Notes: generated from the sequence alone by a model not told the origin. 64,000 nucleotides of DNA from Rhizobiaceae bacterium CPCC 101076 (GCA_003347645.1 QDFX01000006.1:124001-188000); one strand, 5' to 3'. Positions 44,818 through 54,956 are shown, numbered from the stretch's first letter. Translations and numbers: made by a program.

Positions 44818-44845
44818 GCCGCCCGGCGCGGCCGCAGCGGGCGGC
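44818..44845 (+). terminator. Hairpin between mgsC and gmaS
   Basis: GCCGCCCG (44818-44825) and CGGGCGGC (44838-44845) pair around a 12-nt loop that can itself fold. No T-run follows, so partial attenuation or RNA processing is more likely than termination. Confidence 0.45.
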
Positions 44846-44864
44846 GGGGCCGCAGGGGGCAGAC

Positions 44865-46163
44865 ATGGCGAGCGACCTTGAGAAGACCGCGAAGGACCGC
44901 GGCATCAAGTATTTCCTGATTTCCTACACCGATCTGTTCGGCACCCAGCGCGCCAAGCTCGTCCCGGCCTCGGCGATCAACGACATGGCGAAGGCCGGCG
45001 CCGGTTTCGCCGGTTTCGCGACTTGGCTCGACATGACCCCGGCCGACCCCGACCTGTTTGCCGTCCCCGATCCCGCGACGCTGATCCAGCTGCCCTGGAA
45101 ACCGGAAGTGGGCTGGCTCGCCGCCGATCTGGTGATGAACGGCAAGGCCGTCGAGCAGGCACCCCGCGTCGTGCTGAAGCGGCAGATCGAGAAGGCCGCG
45201 GCGCTCGGCTACGAGATGAAAAGCGGCGTCGAGTGTGAGTTCTTCCTGATCTCGCCGGACGGCACTAGCATCTCCGACACGGCCGACAAGCAGGAAAAGC
45301 CCTGCTACGACCAGTCGGCGCTGATGCGCCGCTATGATGTGATTTCAGAACTGTGCGACGCCATGCTCGGGCTCGGCTGGAAGCCGTACCAGAACGACCA
45401 TGAAGACGCGAACGGCCAGTTCGAGATGAACTGGGACTATGACAATGCGCTCGTCACCGCCGACAGGCACGCCTTCTTCAAGTTCATGGCGAAGTCGCTT
45501 GCCGAGAAGCACGGCCTGCGCGCGACCTTCATGCCGAAGCCGTTCGCCAATCTCACCGGCAATGGCTGCCATGCGCATGTATCGATGTGGAAGGGCCGCG
45601 AAAACGTCTTCGCCGACGATGCCGGCGAACTCGGCGTTTCCGAGCTCGGCTACAGCTTCATCGGCGGCCTGATCCACAATGCGGACGCGCTCTGCGCGAT
45701 CACCAATCCGACGGTGAACTCCTATAAGCGCATCAACGCGCCGCGCACGACCTCCGGTGCCACCTGGGCGCCGAGCAGCATCACCTATACCGGCAACAAC
45801 CGCACCCACATGATCCGGATTCCGGATGCGGGCCGCTTCGAGTTCCGTCTCGCCGACGGTGCGGTCAATCCGTATCTTTTGCAGGCCGGCCTTCTCGCCG
45901 CGGGCCTCGACGGCATTGCCAACAAACGCGATCCTGGCGAGCGGCTCGACATCAACATGTACACCGACGGCCACAAGGTGCGAGGCACCAAGAAGCTACC
46001 GCTGAACATGCTCGATGCGATCCGGGCGCTCGACATGTCCGGAATTCTCACCGAGGGCCTCGGCGAGTTCGTTCCGTCCTACGTTAAGCTGAAGATGGAA
46101 GAGTGGAACGCCTATTCGCGCCACCTGACGGAATGGGAACGCGAGGCGACGCTCGATTGCTGA
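44865..46163 (+). CDS. gmaS: Glutamine-synthetase-family gamma-glutamylmethylamide synthetase
   Basis: 432-residue type III glutamine synthetase relative (GlnT/GmaS). The ATP and metal-binding Glu segments are present (GVECEFFLIS, GQFEMNWDY, GNGCHAHVSMW), together with the TVNSYKRINAPRTTSGATWAP and RFEFRLADGAVNPYL blocks. GmaS joins methylamine to glutamate with ATP. Sequence alone does not exclude a true glutamine synthetase III, but position right after mgsABC and before purU matches gmaS clusters of methylamine-using bacteria. Confidence 0.87.
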   Translation: MASDLEKTAKDRGIKYFLISYTDLFGTQRAKLVPASAINDMAKAGAGFAGFATWLDMTPADPDLFAVPDPATLIQLPWKPEVGWLAADLVMNGKAVEQAPRVVLKRQIEKAAALGYEMKSGVECEFFLISPDGTSISDTADKQEKPCYDQSALMRRYDVISELCDAMLGLGWKPYQNDHEDANGQFEMNWDYDNALVTADRHAFFKFMAKSLAEKHGLRATFMPKPFANLTGNGCHAHVSMWKGRENVFADDAGELGVSELGYSFIGGLIHNADALCAITNPTVNSYKRINAPRTTSGATWAPSSITYTGNNRTHMIRIPDAGRFEFRLADGAVNPYLLQAGLLAAGLDGIANKRDPGERLDINMYTDGHKVRGTKKLPLNMLDAIRALDMSGILTEGLGEFVPSYVKLKMEEWNAYSRHLTEWEREATLDC

Positions 46164-46176
46164 GAGTCCTTGAAGA

Positions 46177-47100
46177 ATGAGCACGATGATCCTCGATGAG
46201 CCTGTCCGTGCGGCGAAGCGCGCAGACAGCGCGTCCGAAACCGCCGACCATGTCATCGTCACGCTGTCGTGCCCGAACCGGCCCGGTATCGTGGCGGCCG
46301 TTTCGACCTACCTCTTCGAGCGCGGCTTCAACATTCTCGAGGCCACCCAGTACGACGACACCGGCACCGGCCGCTTTTTCATGCGGATGGTCTTGAACTC
46401 GGTGGGTGGCGGTTGCGATCTCGAACCGCTGCGGGACGGCTTCAAGCCGATCGCGGACACGTTTTCGATGGACTGGTCGATGCGTCTCGCGGGCGAACGC
46501 CGTCGCGTCATGCTGATGGTCTCCAAGTTCGACCACTGCCTTTCGGACCTGCTGTATCGCTGGCGCATCGGCGAGATCCCGATGGAGATCACGGCGATCG
46601 TCGCCAACCACCCGCAGTCGAGCTACGCTCATCTCGATCTGTCGGGCATCCAGTTCCACCATGTTCCGGTGACGAAGGACACGAAGCTCGAGCAGGAAGA
46701 ACGCATCTGGGAACTGGTGCGCGAAACACGAACCGAGACGGTCGTGCTGGCGCGCTACATGCAGGTGCTGTCGGACGGCCTAGCCGCCAAGCTGCGCGGC
46801 CGCTGTATCAACATTCACCATTCCTTCCTGCCTGGCTTCAAGGGCGCCAAGCCCTATCACCAGGCGTTCGAACGTGGCGTGAAGCTCATCGGCGCGACCG
46901 CCCATTACGTCACGTCCGATCTCGACGAAGGTCCGATCATCGAGCAGGACGTCGAGCGCATATCGCACCACGCGACGCCGGAAGATCTCGTTCGCAAGGG
47001 CCGCGACATCGAACGCCGCGTCCTCGCGCGAGCTTTGTCCTGGCATCTGGAGGATCGCGTCCTGCTGAACGGCAGCCGTACTGTTGTATTCGCGAACTGA
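46177..47100 (+). CDS. purU: Formyltetrahydrofolate deformylase
   Basis: 307 residues with an N-terminal ACT domain (28-105; [21 protein letters not shown]) and a C-terminal formyltransferase-like hydrolase domain ([39 protein letters not shown]), which contain the catalytic Asn-His-Asp triad. It hydrolyses 10-formyl-THF to formate and THF, disposing of the one-carbon unit released from methylamine. It follows gmaS by 13 bp. The N-terminal 27 residues before the ACT domain are not conserved, so an internal start is possible. Confidence 0.93.
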   Translation: MSTMILDEPVRAAKRADSASETADHVIVTLSCPNRPGIVAAVSTYLFERGFNILEATQYDDTGTGRFFMRMVLNSVGGGCDLEPLRDGFKPIADTFSMDWSMRLAGERRRVMLMVSKFDHCLSDLLYRWRIGEIPMEITAIVANHPQSSYAHLDLSGIQFHHVPVTKDTKLEQEERIWELVRETRTETVVLARYMQVLSDGLAAKLRGRCINIHHSFLPGFKGAKPYHQAFERGVKLIGATAHYVTSDLDEGPIIEQDVERISHHATPEDLVRKGRDIERRVLARALSWHLEDRVLLNGSRTVVFAN

Positions 47101-47167
47101 CCTGTTCCACGCTGGCGGCCGCGGGTCCTCCAGGTACTATCTTTTCTCCTCCGAGCGAGCGTTCCAG

Positions 47168-47635
47168 ATGCTTCTTGTCGAACGGATTATCGGTGACGCA
47201 AAAGCCCCCGAATTTGCCGGTCGCATTCATCATCTGGATCATCATCACGCCGTCGAATACCTCGAAATCCCGACGGCCGATCTGGCGCGGCGGCGGCTGC
47301 GCACGACGCTGCCCTCGGGCGAGGAGATCGCCATCGCGCTGCAGCGCGACGAGGCGCTGTTCGATCGTGCGGTGCTTCTGCTGGAGCAGGACCGAGCCAT
47401 CGTCGTTCACGTTCTGGCCGAACGCTGGCTGCGTCTTGCACCGGCATCGTCCGCCGGCGCTCTGCAACTGGGATATCATGCCGGCAATCTGCACTGGCGC
47501 GTGCGGTTCGGCGGCGGTGTTCTGTTCATCGCGCTCGATGGCCCCGAAGACACCTATCTTGCCCGCATCCAGGGGTTACTCGACCACGGCGACGTGACCG
47601 CATCGGTCGTCGGCTCCGAGGCGCTGCCGTGCTGA
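47168..47635 (+). CDS. ureE: Urease accessory protein UreE
   Basis: 155-residue nickel metallochaperone. The UreE fold pattern is seen in RRRLRTTLPSGEEIAIALQRDEALFDRAVLL, and the C-terminal peptide-binding and nickel domain follows (LGYHAGNLHWRVRF). The usual His-rich C-terminal tail is lacking; instead a His cluster HHLDHHHAVEYL lies near residue 21 and could bind nickel. ATG 47168 is chosen from the family N-terminus. First gene of the urease cluster, 67 bp after purU. Confidence 0.9.
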   Translation: MLLVERIIGDAKAPEFAGRIHHLDHHHAVEYLEIPTADLARRRLRTTLPSGEEIAIALQRDEALFDRAVLLLEQDRAIVVHVLAERWLRLAPASSAGALQLGYHAGNLHWRVRFGGGVLFIALDGPEDTYLARIQGLLDHGDVTASVVGSEALPC

Positions 47636-48300
47636 GTCTTCTCACCGTTCTGCAGCATGCGGACACCGCCTTCCCGAGTGGTGCCTTCGCGTTCTCGAAC
47701 GGTCTCGAAGGCGTCTCCACGCTTGGCCGCAAGATCGACCGCGACGCGCTGCAGGATCTCGTCGGCTCGGTGTTGCTGCACCGCTGGACACCGTTCGATC
47801 GCGTCGCCCTCGCTCGAAGCCATCGGGCAGGCACCGATCTCGACGCGCTGATCGCTGTGGACCGGGAGGTCGAGATAGCCAATGTCGTCGAGCCACTGCG
47901 CACAGGTTCCCGCCGCAACGCCGGAGCACTGCTTGCCGCCCATGTCCGTATCGGCACGCCTGGTGCCGAGCGTCTGCTCGGCACGATCCGGAGCGGTGGT
48001 CTCGTTGGCCACCTGACGACGGTCCAGGGCTATCTCTGGCGCGAAACTGGCATCGCGGAGGGCGAGGCCCTCGGGATCTCAGCCTACCAGACGGCGGGAG
48101 GGCTCGTCGCGGCCGCCGTGCGTCTTGGGCAACTCGGCGCAATCGATGCGCAGAAGGTGCTTGCGGCGGTCATTCCGCTGGCGGCGGAAGCCGCAGCGCG
48201 GTCGGTGGAGGATTGGGAGCGGCTGTCGAGCGCGACACCGTTCATGGATATCGCGGTCATGCGGCACGCAAGGGCCGATCTCAAGCTGTTTGCGAACTAG
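47629..48300 (+). CDS. ureF: Urease accessory protein UreF
   Basis: 223-residue all-helical GTPase-regulating factor that works with UreG and UreD in nickel insertion. The family start LLTVLQHADTAFPSGAFAFSNGLE and the motif YQTAGGLVAAAVRLGQLG are clear. The start is GTG 47629, overlapping the ureE stop by 7 bp. AGGAGG just after its stop is the ribosome site for ureAB. Confidence 0.93.
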   Translation: MLSLLTVLQHADTAFPSGAFAFSNGLEGVSTLGRKIDRDALQDLVGSVLLHRWTPFDRVALARSHRAGTDLDALIAVDREVEIANVVEPLRTGSRRNAGALLAAHVRIGTPGAERLLGTIRSGGLVGHLTTVQGYLWRETGIAEGEALGISAYQTAGGLVAAAVRLGQLGAIDAQKVLAAVIPLAAEAAARSVEDWERLSSATPFMDIAVMRHARADLKLFAN

Positions 48301-48312
48301 GAGGTTGCCGCT

Positions 48313-49005
48313 GTGCTGCTGACTCCAACCGAATACGAACGACTGACGATCTTCACCGCCGCCGAACTGGCGCGGAAACGCCGGGCGCGGGGTCTCAAGC
48401 TCAACCATCCGGAAGCCTCGGCGATCATCAGCGACGAGATCCTGGAGGGCGCGCGCGACGGCCGCTCGGTGGCCGATCTTATGGGCTATGGCTCGCGGAT
48501 TCTGACCACGGCAGATGTGATGCCCGGCGTCGCCGCGATGATGCCGATCCTGCAGGTCGAGGCGGTGTTTCCCGACGGCACGAAGCTCGTCACCGTTCAT
48601 GAGCCCATCCGGCCGGCGGAAGGCTCGGCTCCCGATGAACTCGAACCCGGAGCGATCATTCCCGCCGAAGGCGAAATCGAGATCAATGCCGGTCGCGGGA
48701 AGGGGAGCGTCACGGTGGTCAACACCGGCGATCGGGCGATCCAGATCGGCTCGCATTTCCACATCTTCGAGGCCAACAAGGCGCTCGATTTCGACCGTGC
48801 TGCAGCCTTCGGCATGCGCCTCGACATCCCGGCCGGAACGGCCATCCGCTTTGAGCCCGGCCAGTCGAAACAGGTCGATCTCGTCGAGTTCGGCGGCCGT
48901 CGCGAACTGAGCGGGCTCAACAATCTCACGCGGGGCGAAAGCGGTGAGGAGGCGAAGAGCGCCGCCCTGGCGCGTGCCCGCGCGGCCGGCTTCAAGGGAG
49001 CGTAA
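48313..49005 (+). CDS. ureA: Urease fused gamma and beta subunits UreAB
   Basis: 230 residues in which the gamma subunit (1-100; [41 protein letters not shown]) is joined to the beta subunit (105-205; [37 protein letters not shown]). Such fusions are known from Helicobacter and some Alphaproteobacteria. The GTG start at 48313 has a strong AGGAGG. A short C-terminal extension after the beta domain (residues 206-230) is Ala- and Arg-rich. Confidence 0.94.
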   Translation: MLLTPTEYERLTIFTAAELARKRRARGLKLNHPEASAIISDEILEGARDGRSVADLMGYGSRILTTADVMPGVAAMMPILQVEAVFPDGTKLVTVHEPIRPAEGSAPDELEPGAIIPAEGEIEINAGRGKGSVTVVNTGDRAIQIGSHFHIFEANKALDFDRAAAFGMRLDIPAGTAIRFEPGQSKQVDLVEFGGRRELSGLNNLTRGESGEEAKSAALARARAAGFKGA

Positions 49006-49010
49006 ACGTC

Positions 49011-50720
49011 ATGGCAAGGATCTCGCGTCGCGAATACGCCGCCCTTTACGGACCCACGGTCGGCGACGGCATCCGCCTCGGCGACACCTCGCTGGTGGCG
49101 GTCGTCGAGAAGGACTTTGCGGTCTACGGTGACGAATGCCTGCACGGCGGCGGCAAGACGCTTCGCGACGGTGCCGGTCTCGCTGGCCTCACCAGCAAGG
49201 AAGGCGCGCTCGACTTCCTGCTCTGCAATGTCGTCGTGATCGACGCCGTGCTCGGCATCGTGAAGGGCGATCTCGGCATCAAGGACGGCAAGATCGTCGG
49301 CATCGGCAAGGCGGGTAACCCGGCCGTCATGGACGGCGTCGATCCCAACCTCATCGTCGGCGCTGCGACCACCGTGCGCGACTGCGAGGGCCTCATCGCG
49401 ACCGCGGGCGCGATCGACGTGCACGTGCATTTCGATTCAGCCGGCCTCTGCGAACACGCCATTTCGTCCGGCATCACCACGATGATCGGCGGCTCGCTCG
49501 GCCCGATCACGGTCGGCATCGATTCCGGCGGGCCGTTCAATGTCGGCAAGATGCTGCAGGCAGCCGAGCACTGGCCGATCAATTTCGGCTTCCTCGGGCG
49601 CGGCAATACCCATCGTCCGGAGCCGCTCATCGAGCAGATGGAGGCGGGCTGCCTTGGCTTGAAGATCCACGAGGACTGGGGATCGATGCCGGCCACCATC
49701 GACCAGTGCCTCAGTGTTGCCGACGACATCGATTTCCAGGTCCAACTGCACAGCGACACGCTGAACGAATCCGGCTTCGTCGAGAACACGCTGGCGGCGA
49801 TCGACGGCCGGACGATCCACATGTATCACACCGAGGGCGCCGGCGGCGGACATGCGCCGGACATCATCAGCGTGGCCGGCGTCGAGAACTGCCTGCCGTC
49901 GTCCACCAATCCGACCAATCCCTACACGGTCAACACGTTCGACGAACACCTCGACATGACGATGGTGTGCCATCACCTGAATCCCGCGATTCCGGAGGAC
50001 GTGGCGTTCGCGGAAAGCCGCATACGCGCCCAGACGATCGCTGCGGAGGACGTGCTGCACGACATCGGCGCAATCTCGATGCTCGGCTCCGACAGCCAGG
50101 GTATGGGCCGCATCCACGAGGTCATCTGCCGGACGTGGCAGCTCGCCTCCAAGATGAAGGACCAGCGCGGCCTGCTGCCCGAAGATCGGCCGGGCTTCGG
50201 CGACAACGAACGCATCCTGCGCTTCGTCGCCAAGTACACGATCAACGCCGCCCGCACGTTCGGCATCGACAGGCACATCGGTTCGCTCGAGCCGGGCAAG
50301 ATGGCCGACATCGTCATCTGGCGCCCGGCCTTCTTCGGCATCAAGCCGGAGCTCGTCATCAAGGGCGGCTTCATCGCCTGGGGCGCCATGGGCGACAGCG
50401 CGGCCTCGCTGATGAGTTGCGAGCCGCTGGCGCTACGGCCCCAATGGGGAGCGTACGGCCGCGCCGCTCCAGCGCTGTCGGCGTGCTTCGTCCACCCATT
50501 GGCGATCGCGCGCGATCTTGCCGGCACGTTGGGCCTCTCCAAGGCACTCCTGCCGGCACAGGGAACGCGCAAGTTGAAGAAGAGCGACATGCTGCGAAAC
50601 ACCGCCTGTCCGAGCATCCGTGTCGACCCGCAGACCTTCGACGTGTTCGTGAACGGCGATCTCGCGACCTGCGCGCCATCGACCAGCCTGCCGCTCGCCC
50701 AGCGCTACATGCTGCGATGA
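49011..50720 (+). CDS. ureC: Urease alpha (catalytic) subunit UreC
   Basis: 569 residues, full length. Nickel ligands and catalytic residues are all visible: H138 and H140 (DVHVH), the carbamylated K218 (GLKIHEDWG), H247 (LHSDTL), H273 (MYHTEG), the flap C320-H321 (MVCHHL) and D361 (GSDSQGMGR). The enzyme splits urea to ammonia and carbamate. Four bases separate it from ureAB, and it overlaps ureG by ATGA. Confidence 0.97.
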   Translation: MARISRREYAALYGPTVGDGIRLGDTSLVAVVEKDFAVYGDECLHGGGKTLRDGAGLAGLTSKEGALDFLLCNVVVIDAVLGIVKGDLGIKDGKIVGIGKAGNPAVMDGVDPNLIVGAATTVRDCEGLIATAGAIDVHVHFDSAGLCEHAISSGITTMIGGSLGPITVGIDSGGPFNVGKMLQAAEHWPINFGFLGRGNTHRPEPLIEQMEAGCLGLKIHEDWGSMPATIDQCLSVADDIDFQVQLHSDTLNESGFVENTLAAIDGRTIHMYHTEGAGGGHAPDIISVAGVENCLPSSTNPTNPYTVNTFDEHLDMTMVCHHLNPAIPEDVAFAESRIRAQTIAAEDVLHDIGAISMLGSDSQGMGRIHEVICRTWQLASKMKDQRGLLPEDRPGFGDNERILRFVAKYTINAARTFGIDRHIGSLEPGKMADIVIWRPAFFGIKPELVIKGGFIAWGAMGDSAASLMSCEPLALRPQWGAYGRAAPALSACFVHPLAIARDLAGTLGLSKALLPAQGTRKLKKSDMLRNTACPSIRVDPQTFDVFVNGDLATCAPSTSLPLAQRYMLR

Positions 50721-51376
50721 ACAGCATGCACGACACCGCGATCGAGGCGACGACGCCGACCGGCAGCCGTCCCGCCGCCCGTATCGGCATAGGCGGGCCG
50801 GTGGGATCGGGGAAGACGGCGCTGATCGAGGCGCTGATACCGGTTCTCTCCGCGCGCGGGATCGATCTCGCCGTGGTCACGAATGACCTCGTGACGAAGG
50901 AGGACGCCGAGCGCCTCCGCCGGTCCGGGCTGATCGATCCCGCGCGCGTGTCGGCGGTCGAGGCGGGCGCCTGCCCGCATACCGTCATCCGCGAGGACCC
51001 GACGCTCAACATGGCGGCGGGCGACGAGCTCGAGGCGAGCTTTCCCGGCCTGGAACTGCTGATCTTCGAATCCGGTGGCGACAATCTCGCATCTACGTTC
51101 TCGCTCGATCTCGTCGACTGGTGGATCTTCGTGATCGATGTCGCGGGCGGCGACGATATTCCGCGCAAGAAGGGACCGGGTGTCCTGCGCTGCGACCTCC
51201 TCGTCATCAACAAGACCGACCTTGCGCCTTATGTCGGTGTCGATCTCGACGCCATGCTGGCGGAAGCAAATTCCGCGCGCGGCGGCCGACCGATCATCGC
51301 GACCAATGCGCGGAAGGGCGCTGGCATCGCCGAGGTCGCGGATGCGATCCAGCACGCGGTGCTGTTCACACCGTGA
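50717..51376 (+). CDS. ureG: Urease accessory GTPase UreG
   Basis: 219-residue SIMIBI-class GTPase that powers nickel delivery. P-loop GPVGSGKT, the metal-binding Cys-Pro-His in [20 protein letters not shown] and the base-specificity motif NKTD are present. ATG 50717 overlaps the ureC stop. The N-terminal ~20 residues precede the conserved core. Confidence 0.96.
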   Translation: MNSMHDTAIEATTPTGSRPAARIGIGGPVGSGKTALIEALIPVLSARGIDLAVVTNDLVTKEDAERLRRSGLIDPARVSAVEAGACPHTVIREDPTLNMAAGDELEASFPGLELLIFESGGDNLASTFSLDLVDWWIFVIDVAGGDDIPRKKGPGVLRCDLLVINKTDLAPYVGVDLDAMLAEANSARGGRPIIATNARKGAGIAEVADAIQHAVLFTP

Positions 51377-52233
51377 ATGTCAGGCCGCCCTCTGAATTCT
51401 CGATCGCCACGACGCATGGCCGGACGATCCGTGCGAACCTCCAGTTCGCGGTCGGCGGCGGCCGCAGCTTCCTCACGCACCAGCACGTTCCGTATCCGTT
51501 TCACCTGACGAGGCCGTTCTACCTCGACCGCGAGCGGCCGGATTGCGCGACGGTCTACCTGCAGTCGGTCTCGGGTGGACTCTATCGGGCTGACGACCTC
51601 GACATCACCATATCGACCTCCGAAGGCGCCGCGGCGCACGTCACCACGCAGGCCGCCACGGTTGTTCACGACACTCAGTCCGATCCCGTTCGCCAGCGCG
51701 TGAGCCTGCGTGTCTCGCCCGGCTCGCTGCTTGTCTACACGCCCGATCCGATCGTGCTGTTTCCGTCGGCCGACATCGTCAGCGAAACGACGATTGAGAT
51801 CGCTGCCGACGCGCGTGCGATCCTCTGCGAAGGCCAGACCTGGTTCGATCCTCTCGCGCAGGACCGTGACTTCGGTATTGTAGAGACCTCCGTGCTCGTC
51901 CGGGGCCTCGACGGGACGCTGCTGGCGGCTGATCGCAGCATCCTGCCGGGCAGGGCGCTCAAGCAGCGCTATTCGCCTCTGGTGGGCTATCGAGCGGTCG
52001 GAAATGCCTTCCTTCTCGGAGAGATGTCGGCCGGTCTCGACCCCAGCGATGTCGAGCGCGACCTCCATGCGCTCGGCTGCCTCTCGGGCATATCCCGGTT
52101 GCCGGGTGCGAACGGGCTGATCGTCCGCCTTCTTGGGCCCGACGGCGGCACTCTCGCGCGGGGGCTCGGTCTGGTCTTCCGCGCCGGATTCAGGGCCATG
52201 ACCGGCCTGGATCCCGCGCCGCGCCGAAAATAG
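51373..52233 (+). CDS. ureD: Urease accessory protein UreD
   Basis: 286-residue urease assembly factor (UreH in Helicobacter). Family landmarks are [38 protein letters not shown] and [14 protein letters not shown]. The start is GTG 51373, overlapping the ureG stop (GTGA). ureD at the end of the cluster, rather than first, is unusual; the order here is E-F-AB-C-G-D. No hairpin was noticed right after the stop. Confidence 0.93.
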   Translation: MNVRPPSEFSIATTHGRTIRANLQFAVGGGRSFLTHQHVPYPFHLTRPFYLDRERPDCATVYLQSVSGGLYRADDLDITISTSEGAAAHVTTQAATVVHDTQSDPVRQRVSLRVSPGSLLVYTPDPIVLFPSADIVSETTIEIAADARAILCEGQTWFDPLAQDRDFGIVETSVLVRGLDGTLLAADRSILPGRALKQRYSPLVGYRAVGNAFLLGEMSAGLDPSDVERDLHALGCLSGISRLPGANGLIVRLLGPDGGTLARGLGLVFRAGFRAMTGLDPAPRRK

Positions 52234-52633
52234 CAGCGCCGGCTACCGGCTTAGTCTTCATCGCCGCGCTTTCTTTGATTTCAGGCGAAAAAACTGTCCT
52301 GGACGCCGCCTTTGCGCGCGTGTTGGCAGCCATGACGTGCATAGACAATCGAAAACACCAGTTGCTTGTGAAGCAAAAAAGTTGAGCAAGTATTCGTGTC
52401 AGTATTGGTGATTCTGAATACGGATGAGGCGACATGCGGGAAACATAGGCAGGCTCGGAGAAGCGGTGCTCAACCCTTAGCCGTTTAACACGATCTGACA
52501 ATTCTGGAGAAAATTAATTTCTTGACGATCTTCGTTTGTGGGCTCTAGCTTTAATCAAATCCGGCAGTACAGAAGTCGAATGGCGACAGTGTATGCCCTT
52601 CGTCTTGAGCAGTATCTACTAGAGGGTCAGACT
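52234..52633. other. Intergenic region upstream of the amide transporter/DMFase operon
   Basis: 400 bp without a supported gene, more AT-rich than its surroundings from about 52350 on. It contains a weak sigma-70-like element at 52522-52551 and the AGAGGG ribosome site of the binding-protein gene. The open frame that enters it from 52538 has no family match before the Tat signal at 52634. Confidence 0.6.
52522..52551 (+). promoter_or_regulatory. Possible promoter of the amide transporter operon
   Basis: TTGACG (52522-52527) with an 18-bp spacer to TAGCTT (52546-52551), 83 bp upstream of the start codon. The -35 box is good and the -10 box weak, so an activator may be needed. Confidence 0.35.
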
Positions 52634-53941
52634 ATGAAGCCGTCACGTCGTGATTTTCTTAAGAAAGCATCTATTGCCGGTGTAGCATTGGCTGCGCCTC
52701 ATCTTTGGCTTCCTGTTACCCGCGAGGCCTGGGGTGCCACGCTCAACAAAGGCGAGCCGATCAAGGTCGGTCTTCTGTTCTCCCTGACCGGCGGTCTGGC
52801 CGTTCCGGAGGAAGATTCGACGCTCGTCATGCAATACGCGATCGACGAGATCAACGCGGCCGGCGGCATTGCCGGCAGCCCAATCGAGCCGGTCATCGTC
52901 GACGCGAAGTCGGACTTCAACGTCTACTCCGAGAAGGCGAAGGAACTAATCCTTCGCAATAAAGTCATAGCGCTGTTCGGCTGCTATACTTCGGCCAGCC
53001 GCAAGGCGATCCTGCCGACGGTCATGTCGCAGAACCATCTGCTGTACTATCCGACCTGCTATGAAGGCGCGGAGTGCACGCAGAACACGATTTGCACGGG
53101 TCCCCTGGCCAACCAGCACTCGAAGGACCTCATCCCCTTCATGGTCGAGAAGTTCGGCAAGAAGGTCTTCTTCGTCGGCTCGAACTATGTGTGGCCGAAG
53201 GAATCGAACAAGAACGCCAAGATCTGGCTTCAGAACGCCGGCGGCGAACTGCTCGGCGAAGAGTACATCCCGCTCGGCAGCTCGGAGTTCGGGCCGGTTC
53301 TGAACAAGATCCGCCAGGCCAAACCCGACTTTATCTTCTCGACGGTCGTCGGCGCGTCCGACATCGCCTTCCACAAGCAGTTCAAGCAGGAAGGCTTCAA
53401 GGTCGACGAGATGCCAATCGCCTCGCTCACCACCGGTGAGATCGAGACGAAGGCGATGGGCAACGAATTCGGCGCCGGCCACTTCCTCTCGGCCCCGTAC
53501 TTCCAGAACCTCGAAAGCCCGACCAACGCGAAGTTCGTCGAGAGCTTCCTGAAGAGCAAGTACGGCAAGAACGGCACGACGCACTACAACATGGAGGAGA
53601 CCTATCTCTCCGCCTACGTGTTCAAGGCCGGCATCGAAAAGGCGATCGCCCAGTTCGGCGTCGAGGAAGTGACGCCGCGCAAGATCCGCGACGTCAGCGG
53701 CGGCATCAAGGTTTCGGCCGACATCTCCCCGGAAGGCGAGATCTGGATCGACGAGCAGAACTTCAACACCTGGCTCGTTCCCAAGATCGGTCAGTGCCAG
53801 GCCGACGGCAGCTTCAAGATCGTCAAGACGGCTTCCGAGCACGTCGCTCCGGACCCGTATTCCATCTACGCCGACATCGGCAAGTGCTCCGCGAACGGTC
53901 TGGTCGCGCCTGACGGCAAGGTCCGTAAGAACGTGATCTGA
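52634..53941 (+). CDS. Urea/short-chain-amide ABC transporter substrate-binding protein (FmdD/UrtA-like)
   Basis: 435-residue periplasmic protein with a Tat signal (PSRRDFLKKASIAGVALAAP) and a leucine-binding-protein fold. The FGCYTSASRKAILPTV, LLYYPTCYEGAECTQN and GSNYVWPKESN segments align with UrtA but differ at many positions from the canonical copy at 5935, nearer to amide-binding FmdD/AmiC-type proteins. ATG 52634 follows AGAGGG. It lies between the urease cluster and DMFase genes, so urea, formamide or DMF are candidate ligands. A perfect terminator-like hairpin follows. Confidence 0.92.
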   Translation: MKPSRRDFLKKASIAGVALAAPHLWLPVTREAWGATLNKGEPIKVGLLFSLTGGLAVPEEDSTLVMQYAIDEINAAGGIAGSPIEPVIVDAKSDFNVYSEKAKELILRNKVIALFGCYTSASRKAILPTVMSQNHLLYYPTCYEGAECTQNTICTGPLANQHSKDLIPFMVEKFGKKVFFVGSNYVWPKESNKNAKIWLQNAGGELLGEEYIPLGSSEFGPVLNKIRQAKPDFIFSTVVGASDIAFHKQFKQEGFKVDEMPIASLTTGEIETKAMGNEFGAGHFLSAPYFQNLESPTNAKFVESFLKSKYGKNGTTHYNMEETYLSAYVFKAGIEKAIAQFGVEEVTPRKIRDVSGGIKVSADISPEGEIWIDEQNFNTWLVPKIGQCQADGSFKIVKTASEHVAPDPYSIYADIGKCSANGLVAPDGKVRKNVI

Positions 53942-53948
53942 CAACAGG

Positions 53949-53988
53949 CTGGCCCGGGCGGTCCTCTCTGCGCCCGGGCCAGTCTTTT
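53949..53988 (+). terminator. Strong intercistronic terminator or attenuator after the binding-protein gene
   Basis: CTGGCCCGGGCG (53949-53960) and CGCCCGGGCCAG (53971-53982) form a perfect 12-bp stem with a 10-nt loop, followed by TCTTTTC. This is the best rho-independent-like signal in the window and probably makes partial termination before the permease genes. Confidence 0.8.
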
Positions 53989-54031
53989 CGCACATTCCAA
54001 CCGCTTAGCTCGTCAATGCGAGATCAGGACC

Positions 54032-54919
54032 ATGTGGGCTAGTTTCGATCCCAGTTCGTTCGCCAACGCCCTCATCCTCGGCATCAGTATCGGCAGCATC
54101 TGGCTGATCGCCGCGCTGGGGCTGACGATCATCTACGGCACCGCCGGCGTGATCAACATGGCGCATGGCGAGTTCATTATGCTCGGCGCCTACAGCTCCT
54201 ACATGCTGCAGTCCTATTTCGGCCTGCCGTTCCTGCTCTGCATCCCGGCCTCGTTCGTCATCGTCGGCGTCATCGGGCTGATCCTGGAACGAGGCCTGAT
54301 CCGCTATCTCTACAAGCGGCCGCTCGACACGCTTCTCGCCACCTGGGGCGTCTCACTCGTCCTGATGCAGGGCGTGCGGCTGATCTTCGGCAGCGATCCG
54401 AAATACATTGCGGTCCCCGAGGTCTTCCAGAGCAACATCCAGCTCGGCTTTTTCAACCTGTCGACATTCCGCGTCGTCGTCTTCTTCATCACCATCGCGC
54501 TGGTCGTCGGCATCTGGGCGCTGTTCTATCGCAGCCGCTTCGGAATGCAGGTCCGCGCCGTGATGCAGAACAACGAGATGGCGACCTCGTTCGGCATCAA
54601 CTCCGACCGCGTATACATGATGACCTTCGCCATCGGCGCTGGTCTCGCGGGCGTCGCGGGCTCGCTGTTCGGCGTGCTCAACATCGTCCTCCCGACCATG
54701 GGTTCCGCCTATGTGGTGCAGGCCTTCCTGGTCGTGGTCGTTGGCGGCGGCTCGCTCGTGGGCAGCGTCGCGGCGGGCGGAGGGATGGGCGAGTTGCAGT
54801 CGATCTTCGCCTACTTCACAAACGATACGTTCGCCCGGTTCCTGCTCTTCGTGATGATCGTGGTCTTCCTGAGGTTCAGGCCGCAGGGACTGTTTGCGCC
54901 GGCAAAGGCACGCCGATGA
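54032..54919 (+). CDS. Branched-chain-amino-acid/urea-type ABC permease (LivH/UrtB-like, short form)
   Basis: 295-residue permease with about eight hydrophobic segments and the LivH pattern (GTAGVINMAHGEFIMLGAY, GGGSLVGSVAAGGGMGE). It lacks the roughly 210-residue periplasmic extension of canonical UrtB present in the copy at 7252, which supports a substrate other than urea or an FmdE-like role. The next permease starts 37 bp later. Confidence 0.92.
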   Translation: MWASFDPSSFANALILGISIGSIWLIAALGLTIIYGTAGVINMAHGEFIMLGAYSSYMLQSYFGLPFLLCIPASFVIVGVIGLILERGLIRYLYKRPLDTLLATWGVSLVLMQGVRLIFGSDPKYIAVPEVFQSNIQLGFFNLSTFRVVVFFITIALVVGIWALFYRSRFGMQVRAVMQNNEMATSFGINSDRVYMMTFAIGAGLAGVAGSLFGVLNIVLPTMGSAYVVQAFLVVVVGGGSLVGSVAAGGGMGELQSIFAYFTNDTFARFLLFVMIVVFLRFRPQGLFAPAKARR

Positions 54920-54956
54920 ACCCCCGCGCAAACCATCCACTGACACAGGCCGGACG

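Noticed and set aside
43010-44908. Open frame of about 632 codons antisense to mgsB and mgsC
   Set aside because: No domain pattern is recognisable, and it opposes well-conserved genes. Judged a shadow.
52300-52420. A sigma-54 promoter upstream of the amide transporter
   Set aside because: A TGGCA near 52323 lacks a GC at the required spacing, so the -24/-12 pattern is not satisfied.
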